A stretch of DNA of 64,000 nucleotides from positions 620,001-684,000 of the forward strand of contig CAVTFQ010000007.1 of assembly GCA_963734055.1 (NCBI GenBank), written 5' to 3'. A program made the position numbers and the translations under genes. Below, one piece after another: positions 1-7,979 of the stretch. The DNA is from CAIWHR01 sp963734055 (GTDB lineage Bacteria; Pseudomonadota; Gammaproteobacteria; Burkholderiales; Casimicrobiaceae). Below the pieces are notes generated by a model, which searched no databases, was not told the origin of the DNA, and saw only the letters and a program-made list of their open reading frames with translations. The stretch's first letter is position 1; each line of letters begins with the position of its first letter.

Positions 1-451
1 CGGCGGCGCCGGACTTCTCCTCGGCGTCCCCGAAGGTGCGGCCCGAGGCAAGCTGCCAGTTGTTGGTCTGGAAATAGGCATTGGTCGTGCCGGTAATGCT
101 GGTCGACCAGTTGCGGCCATTGGCGATGACGGTGACGCCCGCGCGCAATTCCGGGGCCACGGCCTTGATGCCGGCGATCTGCGCCATGATCGCGTCGCCG
201 TCGCTTTCCTTGAAAGGCGGGGCGCCCGCGGTCGGACTGCCCGGCCCCACGCGCTGCCCGGGACGCACCATCAGGAGATTGCTGCCCAGGCTCGAAATCT
301 GGTCCTTGACCGCCTGGGTCGCGCCGTTGCCCAGCGTCACCATGGTGATCACGGCGCCGACTCCGATCACGATCCCGAGGATCGTCAGGAAGGAACGCAG
401 CAGGTTGCGGCGAATTTCGCGCAGCGCCAGCAGAATCGTGTTGAACAGCAT
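1..451 (-). CDS. MacB-like ABC transporter permease (3' end outside window)
   Basis: About 150 N-terminal residues of an FtsX/MacB-type permease are visible; the rest lies beyond the left edge. The start ATG (449-451) overlaps the stop of the ATPase gene (TGATG), so translation is coupled. The protein opens with MLFNTILLALREIRRN, then a hydrophobic helix (about residues 19-45, with LTILGIVIGVGAVI), followed by the start of the periplasmic MacB_PCD domain. Family knowledge: this subunit spans the inner membrane and, with an ATPase, a MacA-type adaptor and a TolC-type channel, exports macrolides, peptides or other substrates. The substrate here cannot be told. MacB proper is an ATPase-permease fusion; here the two halves are separate genes. 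Confidence 0.9.
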   Translation of the reverse strand, partial: MLFNTILLALREIRRNLLRSFLTILGIVIGVGAVITMVTLGNGATQAVKDQISSLGSNLLMVRPGQRVGPGSPTAGAPPFKESDGDAIMAQIAGIKAVAPELRAGVTVIANGRNWSTSITGTTNAYFQTNNWQLASGRTFGDAEEKSGAA

Positions 452-1272
452 CAGGCGGTCTGTGCCAGGCTGCGCGCGGTCGCTATATCATCGTGCGGCG
501 GGTTGCGGTCGTCACCGCAAATGCGGCCATCGACAAAATGGATCACCCTGCGGGCATAGGCCGCCATGTTGGCGTCGTGCGTGACCATGATGATCGTGAT
601 GCCGGACCGGGCATTGAGCTGCACCAGCAATTCCATCACTTCCCGGCTGCGCGCCGTGTCGAGGTTGCCCGTCGGCTCGTCGGCGAGCAGGACCGCGGGC
701 GACGTGACGATGGCTCGGGCGATGGCCACGCGCTGCTGCTGTCCTCCTGACAATTCTCCAGGTGTGTGGTGCTCCCATCCGGCGAGGCCCACCGAGGCGA
801 GCGCTTGCCCGGCCAACCAGTGGCGTGCCGCCGCACTCTCGCCCCGGTAGACCAGTGGAAGCTCGACATTCTCCCGCGCCGACGTGCGGGCCAGCAGGTT
901 GAAGCCCTGAAACACGAAGCCGATGTACTTGCGGCGCAAGCGCGCCCGCTGATCGCGGGAGAGGCGTTCGACGTGAGTGCCGCGAAATAGGTACTCGCCC
1001 CCGGTCGGCGTGTCGAGGCAGCCCAGGATATTCATCACCGTCGACTTCCCCGATCCGCTCGGGCCCATCACCGCCACGAACTCGCCCTGTGCGACATCGA
1101 GATCGACGCCGTTCAGCGCGTACAACGCGGCCTGGCCATGGCCGTAAAGACGCGTGACGCCACGCAACCGGATCAGCTTTGAATCCGCTGGCGCCGCCCG
1201 CACTTCGCCACCCGCCGCCGGCATCGACGCGCCGGCGCCGCGGGCTTCGGGACCGTGTTGCGGCAACTCCAT
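451..1272 (-). CDS. MacB-type ABC transporter ATP-binding protein
   Basis: This 273-residue ATPase powers the export system. Walker A GPSGSGKST is at about residues 70-78, followed by a Q-loop in FVFQGFN, the signature LSGGQQQR and Walker B LLADEPTG, a pattern typical of the LolD/MacB ATPase family. The reading frame stays open far upstream, across the adaptor gene, but ATG at 1270-1272 fits because it overlaps the adaptor stop codon (TAATG) and leaves an ordinary ATPase with a roughly 30-residue N-terminal tail. It sits third in the operon channel - adaptor - ATPase - permease. Confidence 0.93.
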   Translation of the reverse strand: MELPQHGPEARGAGASMPAAGGEVRAAPADSKLIRLRGVTRLYGHGQAALYALNGVDLDVAQGEFVAVMGPSGSGKSTVMNILGCLDTPTGGEYLFRGTHVERLSRDQRARLRRKYIGFVFQGFNLLARTSARENVELPLVYRGESAAARHWLAGQALASVGLAGWEHHTPGELSGGQQQRVAIARAIVTSPAVLLADEPTGNLDTARSREVMELLVQLNARSGITIIMVTHDANMAAYARRVIHFVDGRICGDDRNPPHDDIATARSLAQTA

Positions 1273-2597
1273 TACGACGCGGCCGCGGAACGCTGATCGA
1301 TGATGACTTGCATACCGGGCTCCAACTCGCTCGATGTGACTTCGGTCATCCGGCCGTCGCTGACTCCCGGCTGGATAGCCACGGCCACGGGCTGGCTGTC
1401 GCGCAACACCCACACGCGTCGCGCCGCGGCGCTGCCAGTGGCCGCGGTCGATGCTTTGGGCGCCCTGGCGGGCCCGCGCGGCATCAGGCTGCTCACGATG
1501 CCGCCACCCTTGGCCGCCGCTGCCGCGCCGGCGCCCGATGACGTGGGTGTGAAGCGCAGCGCGGTGTTGGGCACCAGCAGCACATTGCGGCGCTCGGTGG
1601 CACTGATCGTTGCCGTCGCCGTCATCCCCGGGCGCAGCGACAGATCGGTGTTCTCCACCTCGAGGTACGTGATGTACGTGACCACGTTGTCCGTAATGGT
1701 CGAGCCGAAGGCCACGCGCGTGACCTTGGCCGGGTACTTGCGCGCAGGATAGGCGCTGACCGTGAAGGAGGCATTCTGTCCCACTTCGACCATGCCCACA
1801 TCCGCTTCGTCGACGTTGACCTGAAGCTTCATCTTGGTCAGGTCTTCGGCAATCGTGAACAGCGTGACCGCCTGCAGCGACGCGGCCACGGCATTCCCGG
1901 GATCCACGGTGCGGGTGAGAACGACGCCATCGATCGGTGACCGGATCGAGGCCTTGGAAAGATTTGTCTCGTCCGTCGACAGGGCGGCCTTGGCGTCGAC
2001 CACGGACGCGCGTGCCGCGGCCTCGTCCGCCTGTGCGCGTTCGTACGACGCCTGCGCGGCATCGAGTTCCGTCTTCGACGGCACCTTGCCGCCGGAAAGA
2101 CGCGCGACTTCGTGGAGGCGGGCAAGATTGCTCTCCACTTCCTTGACGGTGGCGATCGTCTGCGCCACCTTGGCCGTGGCCGATGCCACCGTCGCGCGCG
2201 ACCGCGCGACTTGATCGCCGAATTTCGCGGTGTCGAGCTCCACGAGCACCTGACCCTTCTTGATCCGATCGTTGACATCGACGAGAACGCGGGTCACGGT
2301 GCCCGAGAGTTCGCTCCCGATATTGACGCTGCGCGTCGGTTGCAGCGTGCCGTTCGCGGTTACTGCGATGCTCAAATTGCCGCGCGTCACGGCTTCGGTC
2401 ACATAGCTCGGCACGGCCGCGGCCTGTTGCTGCGAGCGCCATATCCACACGCTCGCCGCCGCGAGCACCACAAAGGTGACGGCGATCCATATCGACGCCC
2501 GACGCCATCCGCGCGACGGGGCGATATCGTCGAGCGCAGGCGGCGCGCCTGCCTGCTCGTCCGCCGGCCCATCCGGTCGTTCAACGGATACGCTCAT
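1272..2597 (-). CDS. MacA/HlyD-family periplasmic adaptor subunit
   Basis: This 441-residue membrane fusion protein bridges inner-membrane permease and outer-membrane channel. One N-terminal transmembrane segment (about residues 36-52) is followed by a lipoyl/barrel-sandwich domain, a long coiled-coil hairpin (roughly residues 125-215, rich in A, E, K and R), the second lipoyl half (SIRSPIDGVVLTRTVDPG) and beta-barrel domains. A low-complexity Ala/Gly insert lies near residues 355-395. Its start overlaps the stop of the upstream channel gene by four bases (ATGA), and its stop overlaps the ATPase start. The closest named family is MacA, but the substrate is not implied. Confidence 0.92.
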   Translation of the reverse strand: MSVSVERPDGPADEQAGAPPALDDIAPSRGWRRASIWIAVTFVVLAAASVWIWRSQQQAAAVPSYVTEAVTRGNLSIAVTANGTLQPTRSVNIGSELSGTVTRVLVDVNDRIKKGQVLVELDTAKFGDQVARSRATVASATAKVAQTIATVKEVESNLARLHEVARLSGGKVPSKTELDAAQASYERAQADEAAARASVVDAKAALSTDETNLSKASIRSPIDGVVLTRTVDPGNAVAASLQAVTLFTIAEDLTKMKLQVNVDEADVGMVEVGQNASFTVSAYPARKYPAKVTRVAFGSTITDNVVTYITYLEVENTDLSLRPGMTATATISATERRNVLLVPNTALRFTPTSSGAGAAAAAKGGGIVSSLMPRGPARAPKASTAATGSAAARRVWVLRDSQPVAVAIQPGVSDGRMTEVTSSELEPGMQVIIDQRSAAAS

Positions 2598-4060
2598 GAA
2601 TGTGCTTTTGTCGACATGGCGGGTGTCGTGTAAGAGCCATGGACATCCGGTGAGGTTAGTACCGCGGACTCGGGCTGCCAGCCTCCGCCGAGCGCCTTGT
2701 ACAGGTGGACGTGGGCGATGCCGATCTCGGCCTGCGCATTGGCCACGCTGTCCTCGACCGCGAGCAGGGTAACCTGGGTCTGCAGCACGGACTGGAAGTC
2801 GATGAGGCCGCTGTTGTACCGATACCGCGCAAGCAGCGACGCATTGCGGGCGGCTTCGGCGGCCAGCCGCAGCGTTGCCAGGCGCTCGCGCGAGGCGGAC
2901 AGGGAAACAAGCGAATCCTCGACTTCCTTCAATGCGCTCAATACCACTGCCTCATAGGCGATGCGCGCCTGGTCGAGTGCTGCTTCCTGGGCGCGGACCT
3001 GCGCGGTGAGGGCGCCGCCGGCGTAAATCGGCATCGAAACACCGCCCAGCAACGCGGTCACGAGCGCGCCGCTGCCGCTCAGCCCGGCGAGGGTGAGGGC
3101 GCTCAAGCCCAGCGTGCCGTTCAAGCGGAACGAGGGATAGCGCGCGGCGTCGGCTTGTGTCACACGCGATGCCGCCGCGACTACGTTCTGCTCGGCCTGG
3201 CGCACATCGGGCCGCTGACGCAGCGTCTCCGCCGGAAAGGCCAACGCGAGATCGTCATTGGCGATCGGCACTGCGGCCGGAACCCGCAACGAGGACTGCA
3301 TCGCTTCGGGCGTGACGCCGGTCAGGATAGCAAGGCTGCTTCTGGTTTGCGCGATGCTCGCGCCAAGTGCCGGCATCTGCGCCCGCGTCAGCTCGGTCGA
3401 CGTGCGCGCCTGTTCCACGTCGAGCGAGGTGGTCAACCCCGCCTGAGTTCGCCACTCGGCGATCTGCAACGTTTCCTCTTGGCTCGCGAGATTGTCGCGC
3501 GCGATCGCAAGTCGCAACTCGAGCGCGCAGAGGCTCATGTATGTGGCCGCCACTTCGGCAGCGATCGAGACCTGGACGTTGGCGAGGGACGCGGCCGCGG
3601 CCTCGGTATCGGCATCGGCCGCAGCGACGCCGCTCGCGACACCGCCGAAGATATCCGGCTCCCAGCTCGCATCGAACCCCGCCTGATACGAATTCACGGG
3701 GTCGTTGTTACCGGCCTTGCCTCGTTGCGCCGACGCGGCCGCATTGACCGACGGCAGCAGGCCGGCCGCCACGATATCGCGCTGCGCCCGCGACTGCCGC
3801 AAGGTCGCCTGCGCGGTGCGCACGTCGTTGTTGACTTGCAACGCCTGCGCTACCAGCGCGGTGAGTTGGGAATCGTTGAACTGCTGCCACCATTCCGCCA
3901 ACGTTGTTGCGGAGGGTGCGGCGGTCCCGTTGCTCCATGTCGCGGGCACCGGCACCCGGGACAGGTTCGTGCTTGGTCGGTTTAGAAGCGACGCGCATCC
4001 AGCCACCGCAAGTACTGCGACGATTGCACCGCCACGCAGCACTACACCGGGGCTGGTCAT
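2594..4060 (-). CDS. NodT-family outer-membrane efflux lipoprotein (TolC-like)
   Basis: First gene of the export operon. It encodes a 488-residue outer-membrane channel of the RND/ABC efflux type. ATG at 4058-4060 was preferred to an upstream start at 4099 because it begins MTSPGVVLRGG and leads directly into a lipoprotein signal with lipobox LAVAGC. Two outer membrane efflux repeats (OEP) follow, with the usual Ala/Gln/Arg-rich helical segments. The family forms trimeric channels anchored by a lipid-modified N-terminal cysteine. The 4-bp overlap with the adaptor gene supports a single transcript. Confidence 0.92.
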   Translation of the reverse strand: MTSPGVVLRGGAIVAVLAVAGCASLLNRPSTNLSRVPVPATWSNGTAAPSATTLAEWWQQFNDSQLTALVAQALQVNNDVRTAQATLRQSRAQRDIVAAGLLPSVNAAASAQRGKAGNNDPVNSYQAGFDASWEPDIFGGVASGVAAADADTEAAAASLANVQVSIAAEVAATYMSLCALELRLAIARDNLASQEETLQIAEWRTQAGLTTSLDVEQARTSTELTRAQMPALGASIAQTRSSLAILTGVTPEAMQSSLRVPAAVPIANDDLALAFPAETLRQRPDVRQAEQNVVAAASRVTQADAARYPSFRLNGTLGLSALTLAGLSGSGALVTALLGGVSMPIYAGGALTAQVRAQEAALDQARIAYEAVVLSALKEVEDSLVSLSASRERLATLRLAAEAARNASLLARYRYNSGLIDFQSVLQTQVTLLAVEDSVANAQAEIGIAHVHLYKALGGGWQPESAVLTSPDVHGSYTTPAMSTKAHS

Positions 4061-4421
4061 TCGTACGTCCCGCGGGACAAAGGAACAGATCTCAAACAAT
4101 TGGGGGCGGATTCCGGGCCGGCAATCGGGATACAGAAAGAACGATTTCCAACCTGCCCTTGCCTATACCCTCAAAGCTCCCGGACGCCACGCAAATCTTG
4201 GCACGCTTCCCCGGGATGCTCCGTACGCTAGCGCACATATGGGGCTTAATCCAAATCAATAGGGTTGCGGAACGATGTGGTTATAGTCGGCTCGCAGGTT
4301 CTTGCGATAACTGGTCCGTCATCCGAAGAGGCGCGGATGGCATTCCATTCGCGCTGCGAAATTGCCATTCATCAATGTCGCGTCTGTCGGCTGTGGCAGT
4401 AGATGGGAGGAACGGGGAACG
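4061..4421. other. Intergenic region between divergent genes
   Basis: This stretch of 361 bases separates the export operon (minus strand) from the small membrane protein (plus strand). It is more AT-rich than its flanks and presumably holds both promoters, but no clear -35/-10 pair or operator could be assigned. No coding remnant was recognised. Confidence 0.5.
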
Positions 4422-4610
4422 ATGAACTTCGGATACCGCAGTCTGTGGGGCGTGCTGATACTCGCTGGTGATATTTGGGCGATTATCAATATCTTCCAAA
4501 GTTCAGCTTCCAATGAGAAGAAATTGATTTGGACAATGGCGGTGGTGCTCCTGCCTGCGCTGGGCTTGGTCCTGTGGTATTTCCTCGGACCACGGGACGG
4601 TAAGACGTAG
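4422..4610 (+). CDS. Small PLDc_N-domain-like membrane protein
   Basis: This 62-residue protein has two hydrophobic segments (about residues 7-24 and 36-53) and ends with LWYFLGPRDGKT, the pattern of the PLDc_N domain (N-terminal membrane part of cardiolipin synthases) found also as stand-alone peptides. There is no phospholipase D catalytic domain. ATG at 4422 is chosen because GGAGG sits about ten bases upstream; an earlier in-frame ATG at 4362 lacks a good ribosome site. Function unknown; probably an inner-membrane accessory protein. Confidence 0.78.
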   Translation: MNFGYRSLWGVLILAGDIWAIINIFQSSASNEKKLIWTMAVVLLPALGLVLWYFLGPRDGKT

Positions 4611-4618
4611 GGGTAATC

Positions 4619-4816
4619 GGGTCGGCCGGGGAACTCCGCTGCATCTCTACCGTTGTTCGCGAAGCCCCTGGCCAGGGTGATCGTTCGCGGAGGAGCACGT
4701 GGAGCAAACGGCACTCCCGATGCCGCCTCGGGCGCCGACGCCGCGGGTGCCCTGGTGGAAGCCGAAATTCCCGGACTACTGAGTCGGGCTCGATCAGGTC
4801 ATCGAGGCCTGGCGCA
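4619..4816 (+). pseudogene. 3'-terminal remnant of an epimerase gene
   Basis: This sequence aligns along about 200 bases with the last quarter of the epimerase-like gene at 13005-13799 (there from about 13598). Shared protein blocks include RVGR-TPLHL, LA-VI-R, QTAL-MP-RAP-PRVP, W-KP-FPDY and GLDQVI. The copy is broken: two extra bases after the TPLHL block, a further one-base shift near 4690, and an in-frame TGA (4780-4782) where the intact copy has CGA after FPDY. No 5' part of the gene is present. It begins within ten bases of the preceding stop codon. Confidence 0.8.
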
Positions 4817-4895
4817 ACCGAGCCGGCGAGCGCGGCGGCGGCGCTGGCGCTGGCCGGCAGTCATCGAGGGCGAGACACCGCAGAGGTGAGACGGT

Positions 4896-4916
4896 AGGGG
4901 CGCGTCCGGCCCCTTT
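4896..4916 (+). terminator. Possible weak terminator hairpin
   Basis: Stem AGGGGC/GCCCCT with a 7-base loop, followed by only TT. It lies downstream of the PLDc_N-like gene and the epimerase remnant. The T-tract is poor, so function is uncertain. Confidence 0.35.
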
Positions 4917-5107
4917 CCATGATCGGCCCGTCCCGACGGGCAACGCAGATCGCCAAAGCCGGATTCAGATCATGTCGCGCCATGGGGCAAACGTGGTGCC
5001 TCGGCGCGCCAGTCCGTTGGGCGAGAATCCGTGCTCCCGACGAGCGGAAGCTCGCCAGGAAAGGGCCCGCGGCAACGTACGCGATGCAGGCCGTCGTATG
5101 AGCAGCG

Positions 5108-5503
5108 TTACTTGGTCTTTGCGGCCTTCTTCGCGGCCTTCTTGACGGTCTTCCTTGCCGCCGGCTTGCTGGTCGTCCTCTTGGCGGCGTTCTTCACCGT
5201 CTTTTTCCGCGCTGGCTGCGGGTTCGAAACCTGCTTCACGGCTCGCTTCGCCGCCCTCCCCACGGCAGCGACCGCGCCCCGCACCGAGCTCCTGACGGAC
5301 TTGACGGCATCCTTCGCCGCCTTCCTTACCTTCTTCTCGATGGGACCCCGTGCTGCGTCCGTCTCGGCCTTGGACTTGTGGCGCATATCGGCAGCGTGGG
5401 CGCGCTTGTAAGTCTGAATGTCCTTGAACTTTCCGCTCTTGTCGCGCACAGCATAGAGCTTGGTGCCGGATCGACTTCTCATTGTGGTGCGGCGCGTAGC
5501 CAT
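5108..5503 (-). CDS. Histone H1-like lysine/alanine-rich protein
   Basis: This 131-residue basic protein has two parts. Residues 1-50 form a conserved-looking head (KLYAVRDKSGKFKDIQTYKR), and the rest is a Lys/Ala/Arg-rich tail with repeated KKA-, KRA- and RKT- units ending KKAAKKAAKTK, like bacterial histone H1-like proteins. Such tails bind DNA or RNA non-specifically and compact the nucleoid. ATG 5501-5503 is supported by AGGAGGG upstream; the frame stays open to 5647 but without a ribosome site. Monocistronic. DNA binding is inferred from composition. Confidence 0.82.
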   Translation of the reverse strand: MATRRTTMRSRSGTKLYAVRDKSGKFKDIQTYKRAHAADMRHKSKAETDAARGPIEKKVRKAAKDAVKSVRSSVRGAVAAVGRAAKRAVKQVSNPQPARKKTVKNAAKRTTSKPAARKTVKKAAKKAAKTK

Positions 5504-5743
5504 GGTGTCCCTCCTGTCTGGGGCGCGGTGCGTCGGCGCTAGGAAGCGCGCCGGATATCTCGAATTATTCACCACGCCGCGCTGTCTGTCACCGTTGCAT
5601 CGCGGGCGTGCTCGCCGTGCGACCCACCGCCGAAACTCGAGGATCACGTCCAGCTATCGGTTCGCCATGCGCCTTCGAAATGGCTCGAGCTACGTGCTCG
5701 ACGAAGCTACGGCCCGCATGGATCGGCAGGTTTGAATCGCGCG

Positions 5744-5965
5744 CTACGGTTTTTTGTTGCCGAAGACCAGGAGCACTCCGCCAACCACGATCGCCGCGAC
5801 GCCGGCCCAGATGGGAATGTTGACAGTCTCCTTGTCCTTGATCGACATCTCGAGTGGACCGATCTTCAGGTCATGCGTCTCTTTGGTGTAAGTGAAGCCG
5901 CCATACACCAGTGCCAGCACCCCGGCCACCATTAACACGATCGCCACCATCTTGACTGCACCCAT
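5744..5965 (-). CDS. Small two-helix inner-membrane protein
   Basis: The 73-residue protein has a hydrophobic helix at residues 4-24, a short polar periplasmic or cytoplasmic loop (KETHDLKIGPLEMSIKDKE), and a second helix at about 50-68 ending in a basic tail. This is the pattern of a widespread family of small proteobacterial membrane proteins of unknown role that often sit beside stress genes. GGAGGT lies seven bases before ATG (5963-5965), a strong ribosome site. Function unknown. Confidence 0.78.
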   Translation of the reverse strand: MGAVKMVAIVLMVAGVLALVYGGFTYTKETHDLKIGPLEMSIKDKETVNIPIWAGVAAIVVGGVLLVFGNKKP

Positions 5966-6114
5966 TGCTCTACCTCCAGGTCCACCAGGCGCTCCACGAG
6001 TCGACCCGCGAAGACTACCCCGGGGCGCCGAGCGGGGTCAATTCTGAAGGCGCACCAGACCGTGCGGCCGCCGGGCGGCAGGGCACCAAGGCATCGTGTG
6101 TGCGGCTGCGAACA

Positions 6115-6128
6115 TTGACATTGATCAA
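6115..6128. promoter_or_regulatory. FNR/CRP-family-like operator
   Basis: The 14-mer TTGACATTGATCAA has half sites TTGAC and ATCAA separated by four bases, matching the FNR/Anr/Dnr pattern closely. It lies 125 bp before the radical SAM start and 150 bp before the divergent small membrane protein, so it could serve either. Confidence 0.6.
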
Positions 6129-6252
6129 TACCGGGCAACATCGCCGAGTCCATTGTCCAATACATCTTCGGCGGGTAGCCAGGTGGCATGAACGTCATCG
6201 GGCTTCGGCTCCTTGCAGCGAGTCCGTGAGCGAGTAGGTGAAATTGCCGGCC

Positions 6253-7725
6253 ATGGACGTACTTCTCGTATACCCGCCCAGTCCCGATTCCTTCTGGAGC
6301 TTCAGGCATGTCCTGAAGTTCGTCTCAAGGAAGTCCGCGTTTCCGCCACTCGGTCTGCTTACGGTTGCCGCGATGTTGCCGCGCGGTTGGAACCTGTGAC
6401 TGGTTGACGTCAACGTCTCGGTGCTCACCGACGATCAGATTCGCCAGGCTGACTACGTCTTCCTGAGCGCTATGATCATTCACAAGCAGGGGGCACACGA
6501 GATCGCAAATCGGTGCGCGCGGCTTGGCAAGACCGTCGTTGCGGGCGGCCCACTGTTCACCACCAGTCATCAAGAGTTCCCCGAGATCGGCCACTTTGTC
6601 CTCGGCGAAGCCGAAGATGTGATCGAGCAGCTGGTGACGGACATGCAACGAGACACATTGCAGCCCGTCTATCGCGCTCCAGGCTGGCCCGAGTTGCGAA
6701 GGACGCCGGTACCGCGCTGGGATCTGATCGATCTCGGCGACTACGTGACAATGCCGGTTCAGTTCTCTCGCGGCTGTCCGTTCGACTGCGAATTCTGCGA
6801 CATCGTCGTCATGAATGGTCGCGTTCCTCGAACCAAAGAACCGGCACAGATGCTGCGCGAGCTCGAGGCGTTAAGGCTCGCCGGCTGGAAGGACATGGTC
6901 TTCATTGTCGACGACAATTTCATCGGCAATCGCAAGCACGCAAAGGAACTGCTGCGGGCCTTGATCGAGTGGCGCAATCGCGTGCAAGCGAAGATGGGAT
7001 TTCTGACCGAAGCGTCGGTCAACCTCGCCGACTATACGGAGCTGTGCGCGCTGATGGTCGAGGCTGGATTCAAGAAGGTGTTCCTCGGGCTCGAGACACT
7101 CTCCCTCGAAGGCCTCCAGGAGTGTGGGAAGACGCAGAACCGGAAACGCGATCTGGCCGATTCGGTAAAGACGCTCCAGCGGGCGGGGCTGGAGGTAATG
7201 GGCGGATTCATCGTCGGATTCGACTCCGATCCGCAGGACATCTTCACGCGTCAGTTCGAGTTCATTCAGCGAACCGGGGTTGTCACTGCCATGGTGGGTC
7301 TGCTTACCGCATTGCCCGAGACCGCGCTGTATCGAAGGCTCGCACGCGAGGGACGGATTCTCGCCGAGACCTGCGGGAACAACACCGGTGCGGCGCTCAA
7401 CTTCATGACGCGCCTCGACCGCGATTTCATGATCTCGGGGTATCGGGAGCTGATGCGCAAGCTCTATGCGCCGGGCAACTATTATCGACGCGTTCACGCA
7501 TTCCTGGGTTCCTTCGAGCCGCATGGCCCGGCGCGGCGGCTGTCCGGATCCGACGTGAAGGCATTTCTCGCGTCGCTGTGGCTGCTTGGGGTATGCCATG
7601 CCGGTCGAAGCCGCTACTGGATACTCTTCTGGTCAACGCTGCTTGCGAGCCCGCGGAAATTGCGCACCGCTGTGGAGCTGTCCATCGTCGGTTATCACTT
7701 CCGAAAAGTCGCGAGCAGTCTATGA
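6253..7725 (+). pseudogene. Radical SAM protein with cobalamin-binding N-terminus, interrupted by one in-frame TGA
   Basis: Read from ATG 6253, the frame encodes a 490-codon B12-binding radical SAM protein with a single TGA at codon 49 (6397-6399). The first 48 codons give a typical start (MDVLLVYPPSPDSFW, then FPPLGLLTVAAMLP), and codons after the stop continue the same domain (LVDVNV, then VVAGGPLFT). The radical SAM motif CPFDCEFCD follows, then a DUF4070-like C-terminus as in HpnR- and HpnJ-type enzymes. In relatives an arginine is expected after WNL, so CGA to TGA is the simplest change. Translation could restart at GTG 6421, giving 434 residues that keep the cluster motif. Substrate unknown. 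Confidence 0.8.
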
Positions 7726-7835
7726 CGATGGGTTGTGTAACCGCCGTTTGCGGCGATCGTCGCCGACGCAGACGTTGGAGGGTGCGCGATCGCAGCGAGA
7801 TGCCAGCGAGGGCGGGTTCAACGAGGAGAGGAGGC

Positions 7836-7979
7836 ATGAAATATGCGGCCGGAGTTGCGCGCCGCAGCAGTGGCGTTGAGTCCGTCAGGAATGACATGAG
7901 GGAACAGGCAGCCGAACTCTCGGCAGCAGGCGACGACGCTGCACGCAGCGTGGTCTGGCAGAGCGAAAGACGAACATGA
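7836..7979 (+). CDS. Small protein, translationally coupled to the next gene
   Basis: This short frame of 47 codons starts at ATG 7836 just after GAGGAGAGGAGGC, one of the strongest ribosome sites in the window. The protein is polar and charged (MKYAAGVARRSSGVESV, then NDMREQAAEL), with no membrane segment. Its stop overlaps the start of the following gene by four bases (ATGA, 7976-7979), which suggests coupled translation of the two. Not recognised; it could be a real small protein or a leader peptide that drives translation of the downstream gene. Confidence 0.6.
   Translation: MKYAAGVARRSSGVESVRNDMREQAAELSAAGDDAARSVVWQSERRT

Noticed and set aside
451..2508. One long minus-strand open frame of 685 codons spanning the adaptor gene and the ATPase
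   Set aside because: Only its last 273 codons are protein-like (ABC ATPase); the first part is the antisense-like shadow of the adaptor in another frame, and the TAATG overlap gives a natural start.
6397..6399. TGA in the radical SAM gene as selenocysteine or tryptophan
   Set aside because: Relatives are expected to have arginine here; there is no SECIS-like hairpin after the codon, and TGA is used as an ordinary stop elsewhere.
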